The notes: generated by a model not told the origin, from the sequence alone. A DNA stretch of 64,000 nucleotides from Streptomyces sp. Je 1-369 (GCF_026810505.1 NZ_CP101750.1:6808515-6872514); one strand, 5' to 3'. Counted from the stretch's first letter, positions 17,616-27,816 are shown. Numbers and translations are program-made.

Positions 17616-17661
17616 ACGCACCACTACGGGAACGTTTGTCCCGTAGTGGTGCGTCTGTTTG
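17616..17661 (+). terminator. Terminator after xylH
   Basis: ACGCACCACTACGGGA (17616-17631) and TCCCGTAGTGGTGCGT (17639-17654) form a perfect 16-bp stem with a 7-base loop, followed by CTGTTTG. Separates xylFGH from dxs. Confidence 0.85.
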
Positions 17662-17772
17662 TGTGACGGGTAAAACGCCTCCCGGACGCGTGCGCCAGCC
17701 GCGGAACATTAGACTCGACAGACCCGGCAACGCTCGAACAGCACATCTCAGCTCTACTGCAAGGAGGCACGG

Positions 17773-19713
17773 GTGCCGCTGCTGACCCGCATCACGGGAC
17801 CGCGCGATCTGGACCGTCTCAGCCCGGAGGAGCTGAACCAGCTGGCCGGAGAGATCCGCAGCTTCCTCGTCGATGCCGTCGCCAAGACCGGCGGCCACCT
17901 CGGGCCGAACCTCGGCGTGGTCGAGCTCACCATCGCCCTGCACCGCGTCTTCGAGTCCCCGCAGGACAAGGTCCTCTTCGACACCGGCCACCAGAGCTAC
18001 GTGCACAAGCTGCTCACCGGCCGCCAGGACTTCGCCAAGCTGCGCAGCAAGGGCGGCCTCTCCGGCTACCCCTCGCGCGCCGAGTCCGACCACGACGTGA
18101 TCGAGAACAGCCACGCCTCCACCGTCCTCGGCTGGGCCGACGGCCTCGCCAAGGCCAACGAGGTCCGCGGCAAGGACGACCACGTCGTCGCCGTCATCGG
18201 TGACGGCGCGCTGACCGGCGGCATGGCCTGGGAGGCGCTGAACAACATCGCCGCCGCCAAGGACCGCCCCCTGGTCATCGTCGTCAACGACAACGAGCGG
18301 TCCTACGCGCCGACGATCGGTGGCCTCGCCAACCATCTGGCGACGCTGCGCACCACCGACGGCTACGAGCGGTTCCTGGCCCGCGGCAAGGACTTCCTGG
18401 AGCGCACGCCCGTCGTCGGCAAGCCGCTCTACGAAACCCTGCACGGCGCCAAGAAGGGCCTGAAGGACTTCATCGCCCCGCAGGGCATGTTCGAGGACCT
18501 CGGCCTGAAGTACGTCGGCCCGATCGACGGCCACGACATCGAGGCCCTGGAGTCCGCCCTGCAGCGCGCCAAGCGCTTCGGCGGCCCGGTCATCGTGCAC
18601 TGCCTCACCGAGAAGGGCCGCGGCTACCAGCCCGCCGAGCAGGACGAGGCCGACCACTTCCACGGCATCGGCCCCATCCACCCCGACACGGGCCTGCCCA
18701 TCGCCGCCTCCGGCATGGACTGGACCTCCGTCTTCGGCGAGGAGATGGTCAAGCTCGGCCGGGAGCGCGAGGACATCGTCGCGATCACCGCGGCCATGCT
18801 GCAGCCGGTCGGCCTGAAGCGGTTCGCCGACGAGTTCCCCGACCGGGTCTACGACGTGGGCATCGCCGAGCAGCACGCCGCCGTCTCCGCCGCGGGCCTG
18901 GCCAGCGGCGGCCTGCACCCCGTCTTCGCGGTGTACGCGACCTTCCTCAACCGCGCCTTCGACCAGCTCCTCATGGACGTGGCGCTGCACAAGTGCGGCG
19001 TCACCTTCGTCCTGGACCGGGCCGGAGTCACCGGCACGGACGGCGCCTCGCACAACGGCATGTGGGACATGTCGATCCTCCAGTGCGTGCCGACGCTGCG
19101 GATCGCCGCGCCGCGCGACGCCGACCAGGTCCGCCTCCAGCTGCGCGAGGCCGTCGAGGTCGACGACGCCCCGACCGTCGTGCGGTACTCGAAGGGCGCC
19201 GTCGGCCCCGCGGTCAAGGCCGTCGACACGGTCGGCGGCATGGACGTACTGCGCAAGGCGGGCACGAAGAAGCCGGACGTCCTGCTCGTCTCCGTCGGCG
19301 CGCTCGCACCCATGTGCCTGGAGATCGCCGACCTCCTGAACAAGCAGGGCATCACCACGACCGTGGTCGACCCGCGCTGGGTCAAGCCGGTCGACGAGGC
19401 CATGGCGCCGCTCGCCGAGCAGCACCGCGTCGTCGTCACGGTCGAGGACAACTCCCGCGCGGGCGGTGTCGGCTCGGCCATCGCGCAGTCCCTGCGCGAC
19501 GCGGGCGTCGACGTGCCGCTGCGCGACTTCGGCATCCCGCCGCGCTTCCTCGACCACGCGTCCCGCAAGGAGATCATGGCGGAGATCGGCCTGACCGCCC
19601 CGGACATCTCCCGTCAGGTGACGGGCCTGGTCGCCAAGCTCGACGGACGGTACGAGCGGCACACCGCGGCCGCGGTGGACTCCGTGGATTCCGTGGAGCC
19701 CGCCCGCGACTGA
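17773..19713 (+). CDS. dxs: 1-deoxy-D-xylulose-5-phosphate synthase
   Basis: 646 residues from GTG 17773, with AAGGAGG upstream. Makes DXP from pyruvate and glyceraldehyde-3-phosphate using thiamine diphosphate, the first step of the MEP isoprenoid pathway. Seen: TPP/Mg motif [16 protein letters not shown], catalytic-His region [16 protein letters not shown] in the pyrimidine domain, [10 protein letters not shown], and a C-terminal transketolase domain ([10 protein letters not shown]). Full length for the family. Stands alone between terminators. Confidence 0.95.
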   Translation: MPLLTRITGPRDLDRLSPEELNQLAGEIRSFLVDAVAKTGGHLGPNLGVVELTIALHRVFESPQDKVLFDTGHQSYVHKLLTGRQDFAKLRSKGGLSGYPSRAESDHDVIENSHASTVLGWADGLAKANEVRGKDDHVVAVIGDGALTGGMAWEALNNIAAAKDRPLVIVVNDNERSYAPTIGGLANHLATLRTTDGYERFLARGKDFLERTPVVGKPLYETLHGAKKGLKDFIAPQGMFEDLGLKYVGPIDGHDIEALESALQRAKRFGGPVIVHCLTEKGRGYQPAEQDEADHFHGIGPIHPDTGLPIAASGMDWTSVFGEEMVKLGREREDIVAITAAMLQPVGLKRFADEFPDRVYDVGIAEQHAAVSAAGLASGGLHPVFAVYATFLNRAFDQLLMDVALHKCGVTFVLDRAGVTGTDGASHNGMWDMSILQCVPTLRIAAPRDADQVRLQLREAVEVDDAPTVVRYSKGAVGPAVKAVDTVGGMDVLRKAGTKKPDVLLVSVGALAPMCLEIADLLNKQGITTTVVDPRWVKPVDEAMAPLAEQHRVVVTVEDNSRAGGVGSAIAQSLRDAGVDVPLRDFGIPPRFLDHASRKEIMAEIGLTAPDISRQVTGLVAKLDGRYERHTAAAVDSVDSVEPARD

Positions 19714-19734
19714 GTGTCGACACGCACCGCCGAA

Positions 19735-19792
19735 GGGCCGGTCACACCACCCTGTACGGGTGGTGGAACCGGCCCATTCGCGTGAATGGGCC
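19735..19792 (+). promoter_or_regulatory. Two overlapping, mutually exclusive hairpins between dxs and the permease
   Basis: Stem 1: GGGCCGGT (19735-19742) with ACCGGCCC (19768-19775), and an inner CCACCC/GGGTGG pair. Stem 2: GGCCCATTC (19771-19779) with GAATGGGCC (19784-19792), loop GCGT. The right arm of stem 1 shares bases with the left arm of stem 2, so only one can form at a time. It may simply be a double terminator for dxs, but the arrangement is that of an attenuator or leader switch for the amino-acid permease that starts 70 bp later. Confidence 0.55.
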
Positions 19793-19861
19793 CGTCCCGG
19801 CGCTTATGGGGTACCCGGCCTCTCGATCATGTCGGGGACGACAAGCGTGGGAGGTACGCCC

Positions 19862-21355
19862 GTGAGCAGCACCCTCTTCAGGACGAAGAGCGTCGAGCAG
19901 TCCATCAAGGACACCGAGGAACCGGAGCACGCGCTCAAGAAGTCGCTGTCCGCCCTCGACCTCACGGTCTTCGGCGTCGGCGTCATCATCGGCACCGGCA
20001 TCTTCGTACTGACCGGAAAGATCGCCAAGGAGACGGCGGGGCCCTCGGTCGCACTCGCCTTCGTCGTCGCCGGGCTCGTCTGCGCCCTCGCGGCGCTCTG
20101 CTACGCCGAGTTCGCGTCGACCGTGCCGGTCGCAGGATCCGCGTACACCTTCTCGTACGCCTCACTCGGCGAATTCCCGGCCTGGATCATCGGCTGGGAC
20201 CTGATCCTGGAGCTCGCGCTCGGCTGCGCGGTGGTCGCGGTCGGCTGGTCCGGATATCTGCGCTCGCTCCTCGACACCGCGGGCATGCACCTGCCGCAGG
20301 CACTGAGCGGGACACACGAGGGACAGTTCGGCTTCGACCTGCTCGCCGCCGTCCTCGTGCTCGTCCTCACGGGCATCCTGGTCGCCGGAATGAAGCTTTC
20401 CTCACGGGTCACCAACGTCATCGTCGCCGTCAAGGTCACCGTGGTGCTCCTGGTCATCGTCGTCGGCGCGTTCCTCGTCACGGGCGCCAACTACGACCCG
20501 TTCGTCCCGCCCACCGAGCACGTCGAGGGCGGCGGCGGCATCACCGCGCCGCTGGTCCAGCTGCTCTTCGGCTTCACGCCCTCGCACTTCGGCGTCATGG
20601 GCATCTTCACCGCGGCCGCCGTGGTCTTCTTCGCGTTCATCGGCTTCGACATCGTCGCGACCGCCGCCGAGGAGACCCGCAACCCGCAGCGCGACGTGCC
20701 CCGCGGCATCCTCGGCTCGCTGCTCATCTGCACGATCCTGTACGTCGCCGTCTCCGTCGTCGTCACCGGTATGCAGAAGTACACCGACCTCTCCACCGAC
20801 GCACCGCTCGCGGACGCCTTCAAGGCCGTCGGGCACCCCTTCTGGTCCGGCGTGATCAGCTTCGGCGCGGCCGTCGGACTCACCTCCGTCTGCATGATCC
20901 TGCTGCTCGGCCAGACCCGCGTGTTCTTCGCCATGAGCCGCGACGGCCTGCTCCCGCAGTCGTTCTCCAAGGTCCACCCGAAGTTCGGCACCCCCTACCG
21001 CTCGACGATCCTGCTCGGCGCGATCGTCGCCGTCGTCGCCGGGTTCACCTCCATCGACGAGCTCGCCGAACTGGTCAACATCGGCACCCTGTTCGCCTTC
21101 GTCGTGGTCGCCCTCGGCGTCATCCTGCTCCGCAAGCAGCGCCCCGACCTGCCGCGCGCCTTCCGCACCCCGCTGGTCCCGCTCGTGCCGATCCTGTCGG
21201 TCCTCGCGTCGTTCTGGCTGATGCTGAACCTGCCGGCGGAGACCTGGCTGCGGTTCGGCGTCTGGATGGTCCTCGGCGTCGTCGTCTACTTCGTGTACGG
21301 GCGCTCGCACAGCCGTCTCCACCAGCGTGACCCGCACGCGAACGACGCACGGTAG
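19862..21355 (+). CDS. APC-family (cationic) amino-acid permease
   Basis: 497 residues from GTG 19862, with GGGAGG 8 bases upstream; a longer start at ATG 19829 is possible but lacks a good ribosome site. About 12 membrane segments. The first carries the substrate motif GVGVIIGTGIFVLTG, and the family block GFDIVATAAEETRNPQRDVPRGI is intact. It resembles YfnA/CAT-type transporters, so arginine or lysine is a reasonable guess. Preceded by the paired hairpins at 19735. Confidence 0.88.
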   Translation: MSSTLFRTKSVEQSIKDTEEPEHALKKSLSALDLTVFGVGVIIGTGIFVLTGKIAKETAGPSVALAFVVAGLVCALAALCYAEFASTVPVAGSAYTFSYASLGEFPAWIIGWDLILELALGCAVVAVGWSGYLRSLLDTAGMHLPQALSGTHEGQFGFDLLAAVLVLVLTGILVAGMKLSSRVTNVIVAVKVTVVLLVIVVGAFLVTGANYDPFVPPTEHVEGGGGITAPLVQLLFGFTPSHFGVMGIFTAAAVVFFAFIGFDIVATAAEETRNPQRDVPRGILGSLLICTILYVAVSVVVTGMQKYTDLSTDAPLADAFKAVGHPFWSGVISFGAAVGLTSVCMILLLGQTRVFFAMSRDGLLPQSFSKVHPKFGTPYRSTILLGAIVAVVAGFTSIDELAELVNIGTLFAFVVVALGVILLRKQRPDLPRAFRTPLVPLVPILSVLASFWLMLNLPAETWLRFGVWMVLGVVVYFVYGRSHSRLHQRDPHANDAR

Positions 21356-21364
21356 ACACCCCGT

Positions 21365-22864
21365 ATGGTCGCGCCGCCCTCGGCGTCACCGCGCTCCGTA
21401 CGCCACCTCCGGGTGCCGGGCCCGCGAGAGGAGTACGTCGCCGAAGGCGGTGTCCGGCGCCCCGGCCCCTACTGGGCCCGCCTGCTGCCGCCGCTCGCCG
21501 CCCTCGCGTGCGTGACGCGGCTGCCCTCCTTCCGGTGGCCGCTGTGGAACCCCGACGAGGGGTACCTCGCCGTGCAGGCGCAGATACTGGCGCACGGCGG
21601 TGCGCTCTACGAAACCGTCGTCGACCGCAAGCCGCCGCTCGTCCCCTGGCTGTACGCGGGCGCCTTCGCGCTCTTCGGCGACGGCTCGCTCCTCCCGCTC
21701 AAGGTGCTCGCGGTCGCCGCGCAGCTCCTGACGGCGGTGCTTCTGGTCTCGTTGGCCAGGCGCCGCTGGGGGGACGGAGCGGGGCGCACGGCCGGCGTGC
21801 TGTACCTCCTGATCTCCATCGGCCTCAACCCCGAGGACACCCAGGCCGCCGCCTTCGAAGTCTTCATGCTGCCGTGCACGGCCGCCGCCATGTGGTGCGC
21901 CGACCGGCGCCGCTGGGGAGCCGCAGGCGCCGCGGTGGCCTGCGCGTTCCTCGCCAAGCAGACCGGGGGAGCGGTGCTGCTCCCGGTCTGCTGGCTGCTG
22001 TGGCGGGCCGGGGCGCACCGCCGCGACACGGTGCGCCTGACAGCCGGACTCGGCGTGCCCGTCCTCGCCGCGGCCCTCCTGACGACCCCCACGGGCTTCG
22101 TCTTCTGGACGGTGACGGGCTCGGGGGCCTACGCCTCCTTCACCGGCTCCGAACTCCACGTACTGGGGCGGGGATTGGTCAACGCGGCGATCCTCACGTC
22201 GGCCTGCGCGGGGATCGTCGCGCCCGTCGTACGCGTCCTGCGCATCGCCCGCACCGGCGCCCCCGAACTCTGGCTCTGGCTCGCCTCGTCCGTGGCCGCC
22301 GTACTGCTCGGCTTCCACTTCTTCGGCCACTACTACCTGCAACTCATGCCGCCGCTCGCCCTCTTGGGCACGGCAGCGCTGCAGATCCTGCCGCGCGAGC
22401 GCACGGTCCGCGCCATCGTCGTCTCCGCGTGCGCGTGCGCCGTGTTCCTGGGGTGGGGCCTGCTCGCGCCGCGCCCCGAACTGGCCCACGCCACACGTCT
22501 CGCGGAGACCGTCAGGGCGCACACCGCGCCGGACGACCGCGTGCTGTTCTGGGGCATACACCCCGAGGCGTACTGGCTCGCCGACCGCGCCCCCGCGAGC
22601 CGCTACCTCACGGCCGGACTGCTCACCAACTACAGCGGCGGCAGGAACGGGCCCCAGGTGGGCGAGAAGTACGCGGTCGACGGCGCCTGGCCGGTCTTCC
22701 GCGAGGAGCTGCGCAGCCACCCCCCGGCCGTCGTCGTCGACGACTCACAGGGCAAGCGGTTCTCCCCGGACCGCGTCCCGGCACTGCGCCGGTTCCTCGC
22801 GGTCGGGTACGAGCCGGTGCTGCGGACGGGGGGAGCGGTGGTGTACGTACGGGTGGCGGGCTAG
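21365..22864 (+). CDS. GT-C membrane glycosyltransferase (ArnT/PMT-like)
   Basis: 499 residues from ATG 21365, ten bases after the permease gene. After a roughly 40-residue start come many membrane segments. The first outer loop has the GT-C acidic motif (WNPDEGYLAVQAQIL) followed by GALYETVVDRKPPLVPW, typical of polyprenyl-phosphate-sugar-dependent glycosyltransferases. It ends in a globular C-terminal part. Probable role: moving a sugar onto a cell-surface acceptor; donor and acceptor unknown. Convergent with the NYN gene 14 bp away. Confidence 0.75.
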   Translation: MVAPPSASPRSVRHLRVPGPREEYVAEGGVRRPGPYWARLLPPLAALACVTRLPSFRWPLWNPDEGYLAVQAQILAHGGALYETVVDRKPPLVPWLYAGAFALFGDGSLLPLKVLAVAAQLLTAVLLVSLARRRWGDGAGRTAGVLYLLISIGLNPEDTQAAAFEVFMLPCTAAAMWCADRRRWGAAGAAVACAFLAKQTGGAVLLPVCWLLWRAGAHRRDTVRLTAGLGVPVLAAALLTTPTGFVFWTVTGSGAYASFTGSELHVLGRGLVNAAILTSACAGIVAPVVRVLRIARTGAPELWLWLASSVAAVLLGFHFFGHYYLQLMPPLALLGTAALQILPRERTVRAIVVSACACAVFLGWGLLAPRPELAHATRLAETVRAHTAPDDRVLFWGIHPEAYWLADRAPASRYLTAGLLTNYSGGRNGPQVGEKYAVDGAWPVFREELRSHPPAVVVDDSQGKRFSPDRVPALRRFLAVGYEPVLRTGGAVVYVRVAG

Positions 22865-22878
22865 TCGCCCGGCGGGGC

Positions 22879-23247
22879 TCAGGGGCGTACGGTCCGGGGG
22901 CCCGCGCACTCGGCGCCCGTCTCGCCCACCCTGCGGCGCAGCTCACGGTCGGCCGTGACGACCAGACACGGGCGGCCCGCGGCGCTCGCGGCCACCTCCA
23001 CGATCCGGTCGTCGCCGCTGCCGGACGCGCTCTCCACACGTACGCCCGGCACGGACTCCACGCCGCGCGCGGCGCCCTCCACGACCAGGACGACCTCCAG
23101 CGGCCCCGGATGCCCGGGCAGGCCCTCCTCAGCGTACCGGACGAGGGAGTCCCGCAGCCGCTCGGCGGCCCCCCGGCGGTCGTGCCACCACCCGTCGGGC
23201 ACGGATCCGACGACGTTCGCGGCATCGACGACGACGAGAGTATTCAT
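22879..23247 (-). CDS. NYN/PIN-like ribonuclease-fold protein
   Basis: 122 residues from ATG 23247. It opens with a PIN/NYN metal-site motif, LVVVDAANVVGS; a second acidic block (GSGDDRIVEV) and a third (CLVVTADRELRRRV) follow, the usual order of PIN-like nucleases. Proteins like this are often labelled NTP pyrophosphohydrolase in Streptomyces annotations, but the motif order favours RNA processing. Divergent from the gene at 23315. Confidence 0.65.
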   Translation of the reverse strand: MNTLVVVDAANVVGSVPDGWWHDRRGAAERLRDSLVRYAEEGLPGHPGPLEVVLVVEGAARGVESVPGVRVESASGSGDDRIVEVAASAAGRPCLVVTADRELRRRVGETGAECAGPRTVRP

Positions 23248-23314
23248 GCGGCAAACGTAAACTAATGGGCAGAACACCGTGCGTCCGTGAACGTGGAAGG
23301 GTTGGCGCCGAGTC

Positions 23315-24385
23315 ATGCCGTCGAGGTCAAGCAGCACCGGTGCGCCGGAGACCGCCCGCTGGCTGCTGCGCGGCCGTGACGGCCGTCTCACCGCCTACGC
23401 CCGCGCCGAGGGAGGCCTCCTGCGCTGGACGGAGGCCAGGCCCTGCGGACCCGACTGGGAGGGCCCCGACTTCTTCGAGGCGCCCGACCTGACGTACCTC
23501 ACGCTCGCCCAGGGCGCCGACGGATACGTGCACTTCGTCGGCCGCCGCGAGCGGCGCGACGCCGAGGGGAAGCCGCTCGTCGAGGTCGTGCACTCCATCC
23601 AGTACCAGTCGGGGCGGCCCCTCATGGACTGGCGCTCGCTCGGCAACCCGCACACCAAGCTCGTCGAGCGCGCCCCGCACCTCGGGGTGCCCGCCGCCGC
23701 GGTCGACGCCGCGGGCACCGTCCACGTCTTCGTGCGGGACGCGGTGGGCAGCGTCCGGATGCGCCGCGAGGGCAAGGGCGGCAAGTGGGAGGGGTGGAAG
23801 GACTTCAAGGTCCGCGACACCCTGGACGGCATGACCGCGGTCGCCACGTCGACGGGCCGCGTCGAGGTCCTCGCGCCCTCGGGCAAGGCCACGCTGCGCT
23901 GGGCCCAGGAGCAGCAGGGCGGTGAGCCGGTGCGTGTCGACGACATCCCGCTCGTCCCGGCCCCCGGCTCCGGTACGGCCCTGGAAACCGGCCCCGACCG
24001 CCTCACGTACTACGCGGCCGACTCCCTCGGCGACGGCGTCCTCGCCCACCGCCCGGCCGACGGCGGCCCCGCGCTGCCCCTCGGCGGCAACCCCGGCACC
24101 GGCCCCACGGCCGCCGTCCGCACGACCATAGACGGCTACGACTGCACGGTCATCGCCCACCGCGCGAGCACCGGCCGCCCCGCGCTCGCCGCGTTCCCCA
24201 CGGAGGACGAGGGGGCGGGCCTGTGGTGGGCGGAGACCGGCGAACCGTGCCTGGGTGCACCCGCGCTCGCGCTCGACGCGCGGGGCCGCGTGGTCATGGC
24301 GGCGATCGGGCTCGACGGGACGTTGCGGATCGCCCGGCAGAAGGCGGAGGCGGGTCTCGCGCTGGGGGCGTGGGGGCGGGTGTGA
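23315..24385 (+). CDS. Putative beta-propeller-like hypothetical protein
   Basis: 356 residues from ATG 23315. No signal peptide or membrane segment. Repeating blocks with Trp and Gly (GRDGRLTAYARAEGGLLRWTEARP, GADGYVHFVGRR, DAAGTVHVFVRDAVGSVRMRRE) at about 50-residue spacing suggest a beta-propeller like the PLL/fucolectin-like group. No catalytic motif seen. Ends just before a strong bidirectional terminator. Confidence 0.6.
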   Translation: MPSRSSSTGAPETARWLLRGRDGRLTAYARAEGGLLRWTEARPCGPDWEGPDFFEAPDLTYLTLAQGADGYVHFVGRRERRDAEGKPLVEVVHSIQYQSGRPLMDWRSLGNPHTKLVERAPHLGVPAAAVDAAGTVHVFVRDAVGSVRMRREGKGGKWEGWKDFKVRDTLDGMTAVATSTGRVEVLAPSGKATLRWAQEQQGGEPVRVDDIPLVPAPGSGTALETGPDRLTYYAADSLGDGVLAHRPADGGPALPLGGNPGTGPTAAVRTTIDGYDCTVIAHRASTGRPALAAFPTEDEGAGLWWAETGEPCLGAPALALDARGRVVMAAIGLDGTLRIARQKAEAGLALGAWGRV

Positions 24386-24406
24386 GCGGCGTAGGTGCGC
24401 AAACGG

Positions 24407-24444
24407 CAGTGGGCCGTACGGGAGTTGTCCCGTACGGCCCACTG
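24407..24444. terminator. Bidirectional terminator between convergent genes
   Basis: A perfect 17-bp stem (24407-24423 with 24428-24444; left arm starts CAGTGGGCCGTACGGGA) around a GTTG loop. Placed between the propeller-like gene (+) and the fatty-acid oxidation gene (-), so it serves both. Confidence 0.88.
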
Positions 24445-24460
24445 CCGTCGCTGTGCGGTG

Positions 24461-26593
24461 TTACGCCGGTACGCTCGCCACGCCCTGCGCCAGGAACCGC
24501 TTCCCGTTCACCCGCTCGCTGACGCCCTCACGGTCCAGGTACGGCGTGATGCCGCCCAGGTGGAAGGGCCAGCCCGCGCCGGTGATCAGGCAGAGGTCGA
24601 TGTCCTGGGCCTCGGCGACGACGCCCTCGTCGAGCATGAGCCCGATCTCCTGCGCCACCGCGTCGAGCACGCGGTCCCGCACCTGCTCCTCGGTCAGGAC
24701 GGAGTCGCCCTGCTTCAGGAGCGCGGCGACCTCGGGGTCGAGCTCCGGCCTACCGGAGTCGTACACGTAGAAGCCGCGCTTGCCCGCCTTGACGACGGCC
24801 GCGAGGTTCGGGGAGACCGTGAAGCGCTCCGGGAAGGCGCGGTTCAGGGTCTCGGACACGTGCAGACCGATGGCCGGACCGACGAGCTCCAGGAGCACCA
24901 GCGGCGACATCGGCAGACCGAGCGGCTCGACGCCCTTCTCGGCGACGGCGACCGGGGTGCCCTCGTCGATGACGTTCTGGATCTCGCCCATGAAGCGCGT
25001 GAGGATGCGGTTCACGACGAACGCCGGGGCGTCCTTCACGAGCACCGCGGTCTTCTTCAGCTTCTTGGCGACACCGAAGGCCGTGGCCAGCGACGCGTCG
25101 TCCGTCCGCTCGCCGCGCACGATCTCGAGGAGCGGCAGGATCGCGACCGGGTTGAAGAAGTGGAAGCCGACGACCCGCTCGGGGTGCTTCAGCTTCGACG
25201 CCATCTCGGAGACCGAGAGCGAGGAGGTGTTGGTGGCGAGGATGGCGTGCGCCGGAGCGACGGCCTCGACCTCGGCGAACACCTGCTGCTTGACGCCGAT
25301 CTCCTCGAAGACGGCCTCGATGACGAAGTCGGCGTCCGAGAAGCCCTCGGCCTTGTCCAGGACACCGGAGACGAGCGCCTTCAGGCGGTTGGCCTTGTCC
25401 TGGTTGATACGGCCCTTGAGGAGCAGCTTGTCGATCTCCTCGTGGACATAGCCCACGCCCTTGTCGATGCGCTCCTGGTCGATGTCGGTCAGCACGACCG
25501 GCACCTCGAGGCGGCGCAGGAAGAGCAGCGCGAGCTGCGAGGCCATCAGACCGGCGCCGACGACGCCGACCTTGGTGACCGGACGCGCGAGGTTCTTGTC
25601 CGGGGCGCCCGCAGGCCGCTTGCCGCGCTTCTGCACGAGGTTGAACGAGTAGATGCCCGCGCGCAGTTCACCGCCCATGATGAGGTCGGCGAGCGCGGTG
25701 TCCTCGGCGTCGAAGCCCGCCTGCAGGTCGCCGTTCTTGGCGGCCTCGATGATCTCCAGGGCGCGGTAGGCGGCCGGAGCGGCGCCGTGCACCTTGGAGT
25801 CGGCGATGGCACGGCCGCGCGCGACGGCGGCGTCCCAGCCCTCGCCGCGGTCGATCTCGGGGCGGACGACCTCGGTCTTGCCGTTGAGGACGGACGCCGT
25901 CCAGATCAGCGACTGCTCCAGGAAGTCCGCGCCCTCGAAGAGCGCGTCGGCGATGCCGAGCTCGAAGACCTGCTTGCCCTTGAGCTGACGGTTCTGGTTC
26001 AGCGAGTTCTCGATGATGACCGAGACGGCCTTGTCGGCGCCGATCAGGTTCGGGAGCAGCGCGCAGCCGCCCCAGCCCGGGACCAGGCCGAGGAAGACCT
26101 CGGGCAGCGAGAACGCGGGCAGCGCCTTGGAGACGGTGCGGTACGAGCAGTGCAGACCGACCTCGACGCCACCGCCCATCGCGGCACCGTTGTAGTACGC
26201 GAAGGTCGGCACGGCGAGCCCGGAGAGCCGCTTGAAGACCTCGTGCCCGCCCTTGCCGATGGCGAGCGCGTCGTCGTGCTTCTTCAGCAGCTCGACGCCC
26301 TTGAGGTCGGCGCCGACGGCGAAGATGAACGGCTTGCCGGTGATGCCGACGCCGACGATCGTGCCCTCGGAGGCCTCCTTCTCGACCTGGTCGATCGCCG
26401 TGTTCAGGTTGGCGAGGGACTGCGGCCCGAAGGTGGTCGGCTTGGTGTGGTCGAAGCCGTTGTCGAGGGTGATCAGCGCGAAGCGCCCGGCACCGTGGGG
26501 GAGGTCGAGGTGGCGTACGTGCGCCTGCGTGACGACCTCGTCGGGGAACAGCTCGGCCGCACCCTTCAGGAGCTCGGTGGTCGTGGTGCTCAT
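24461..26593 (-). CDS. fadB: Fatty-acid oxidation bifunctional enoyl-CoA hydratase / 3-hydroxyacyl-CoA dehydrogenase
   Basis: 710 residues from ATG 26593. The N-terminal crotonase domain (about 1-200) shows VGVGITGKPFIFAVGADL (oxyanion-hole region) and LPEVFLGLVPGWGG (catalytic Glu). The middle has a Rossmann NAD site (VGVVGAGLMASQ, near 350) and HFFNPV of the dehydrogenase, then paired C-terminal helical domains. It hydrates trans-2-enoyl-CoA and oxidises the 3-hydroxy product. Start overlaps the thiolase stop (ATGA), so the two subunits of the beta-oxidation complex are translationally coupled. Confidence 0.93.
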   Translation of the reverse strand: MSTTTTELLKGAAELFPDEVVTQAHVRHLDLPHGAGRFALITLDNGFDHTKPTTFGPQSLANLNTAIDQVEKEASEGTIVGVGITGKPFIFAVGADLKGVELLKKHDDALAIGKGGHEVFKRLSGLAVPTFAYYNGAAMGGGVEVGLHCSYRTVSKALPAFSLPEVFLGLVPGWGGCALLPNLIGADKAVSVIIENSLNQNRQLKGKQVFELGIADALFEGADFLEQSLIWTASVLNGKTEVVRPEIDRGEGWDAAVARGRAIADSKVHGAAPAAYRALEIIEAAKNGDLQAGFDAEDTALADLIMGGELRAGIYSFNLVQKRGKRPAGAPDKNLARPVTKVGVVGAGLMASQLALLFLRRLEVPVVLTDIDQERIDKGVGYVHEEIDKLLLKGRINQDKANRLKALVSGVLDKAEGFSDADFVIEAVFEEIGVKQQVFAEVEAVAPAHAILATNTSSLSVSEMASKLKHPERVVGFHFFNPVAILPLLEIVRGERTDDASLATAFGVAKKLKKTAVLVKDAPAFVVNRILTRFMGEIQNVIDEGTPVAVAEKGVEPLGLPMSPLVLLELVGPAIGLHVSETLNRAFPERFTVSPNLAAVVKAGKRGFYVYDSGRPELDPEVAALLKQGDSVLTEEQVRDRVLDAVAQEIGLMLDEGVVAEAQDIDLCLITGAGWPFHLGGITPYLDREGVSERVNGKRFLAQGVASVPA

Positions 26594-27816
26594 GCTTCGC
26601 CTCCGGCGTCCTTGTGGTGGGGGTTCTCCCAGATGACCGTCGCGCCCATGCCGAAGCCGACGCACATGGTCGTGAGGCCGTAGCGGACCTCCGGCTGCTC
26701 CTCGAACTGCCGCGCCAGCTGCGTCATCAGACGTACGCCGGAGGAGGCGAGGGGGTGGCCGAACGCGATGGCGCCGCCGTACTGGTTCACGCGCGCGTCG
26801 TCGTCCGCGATGCCGTAGTGCTCCAGGAAGGCGAGCACCTGCACGGCGAAGGCCTCGTTGACCTCGAAGAGACCGATGTCGCCGATCGTCAGCCCCGCCT
26901 GGGCGAGGGCCTTCTCGGTCGCCGGGATCGGGCCGTAGCCCATGACCTCGGGCTCGACGCCCGCGAAGGAGTACGAGACCAGCCGCATCTTGACCGGCAG
27001 GCCGTTCTCCCGAGCGAACTCCTCGGAGGCGATGAGGGAGGCGGTGGCACCGTCGTTGAGACCGGCGGCGTTGCCCGCGGTGACGCGTCCGTGCGTACGG
27101 AACGGCGTCTTGAGGCTCGCGAGGCTCTCCAGGGTCGTCCCCGGACGCATCGGCTCGTCGGCGGTGGCGAGGCCCCAGCCGGTCTCACCGGCCTCCTCGT
27201 TCGTGCGCCGTACGGAGATCGGCACGAGGTCGGCCTGGATCTTGCCGTCGGCGTACGCCTTGGCGGCCTTCTCCTGCGAGCGCACGGCGTATTCGTCGGC
27301 GCGCTGCTTGGTGATGCTCGGGTAGCGGTCGTGCAGGTTCTCGGCGGTCATGCCCATGAACAGGGCGGACTCGTCGACGAGCTTCTCGCTCACGAACCGC
27401 GGGTTGGGGTCGACGCCCTCGCCCATGGGGTGGCGGCCCATGTGCTCGACACCACCGGCGACGGCGATGTCGTACGCACCGAAGGCCACGCTGCCCGCGA
27501 CGGACGTCACGGCGGTCAGCGCGCCGGCGCACATGCGGTCGATGGAGTAACCGGGCACGGACTGCGGGAGCCCGGCGAGGATGCCGGCGGTGCGGCCGAT
27601 CGTCAGACCCTGGTCGCCGATCTGCGTGGTCGCGGCGATGGCGACCTCGTCGATCTTGGCGGGGTCGAGGTCCGGGTTGCGGCGCAGCAGCTCCCGGATG
27701 GCCTTCACGACGAGGTCATCGGCACGGGTCTCGTGGTAGATGCCCTTCGGGCCCGCCTTGCCGAACGGGGTGCGGACGCCGTCCACGAAGACGACGTCCC
27801 TGACGGTACGAGGCAC
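26590..27816 (-). CDS. fadA: Acetyl-CoA C-acyltransferase (3-ketoacyl-CoA thiolase)
   Basis: 408 residues from GTG 27816, with GGAGGAG 7 bases upstream; a longer frame exists but has no ribosome site. Catalytic Cys96 in SIDRMCAGAL, then NEAFA, GHPLASSG and the second Cys in CVGFGMG. It cleaves 3-ketoacyl-CoA to release acetyl-CoA. First gene of the pair with fadB. About 60 bp upstream lies CTACTTGTCGGTAA (27876-27889), which could be the operator of a TetR-type fatty-acid regulator; this is a guess. Confidence 0.93.
   Translation of the reverse strand: MPRTVRDVVFVDGVRTPFGKAGPKGIYHETRADDLVVKAIRELLRRNPDLDPAKIDEVAIAATTQIGDQGLTIGRTAGILAGLPQSVPGYSIDRMCAGALTAVTSVAGSVAFGAYDIAVAGGVEHMGRHPMGEGVDPNPRFVSEKLVDESALFMGMTAENLHDRYPSITKQRADEYAVRSQEKAAKAYADGKIQADLVPISVRRTNEEAGETGWGLATADEPMRPGTTLESLASLKTPFRTHGRVTAGNAAGLNDGATASLIASEEFARENGLPVKMRLVSYSFAGVEPEVMGYGPIPATEKALAQAGLTIGDIGLFEVNEAFAVQVLAFLEHYGIADDDARVNQYGGAIAFGHPLASSGVRLMTQLARQFEEQPEVRYGLTTMCVGFGMGATVIWENPHHKDAGGEA

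Noticed and set aside
24395..26683. A very long open frame opposite the fadB gene
   Set aside because: Its protein is a biased shadow of the reverse-strand gene; fadB motifs, ribosome site and coupling to thiolase are decisive.
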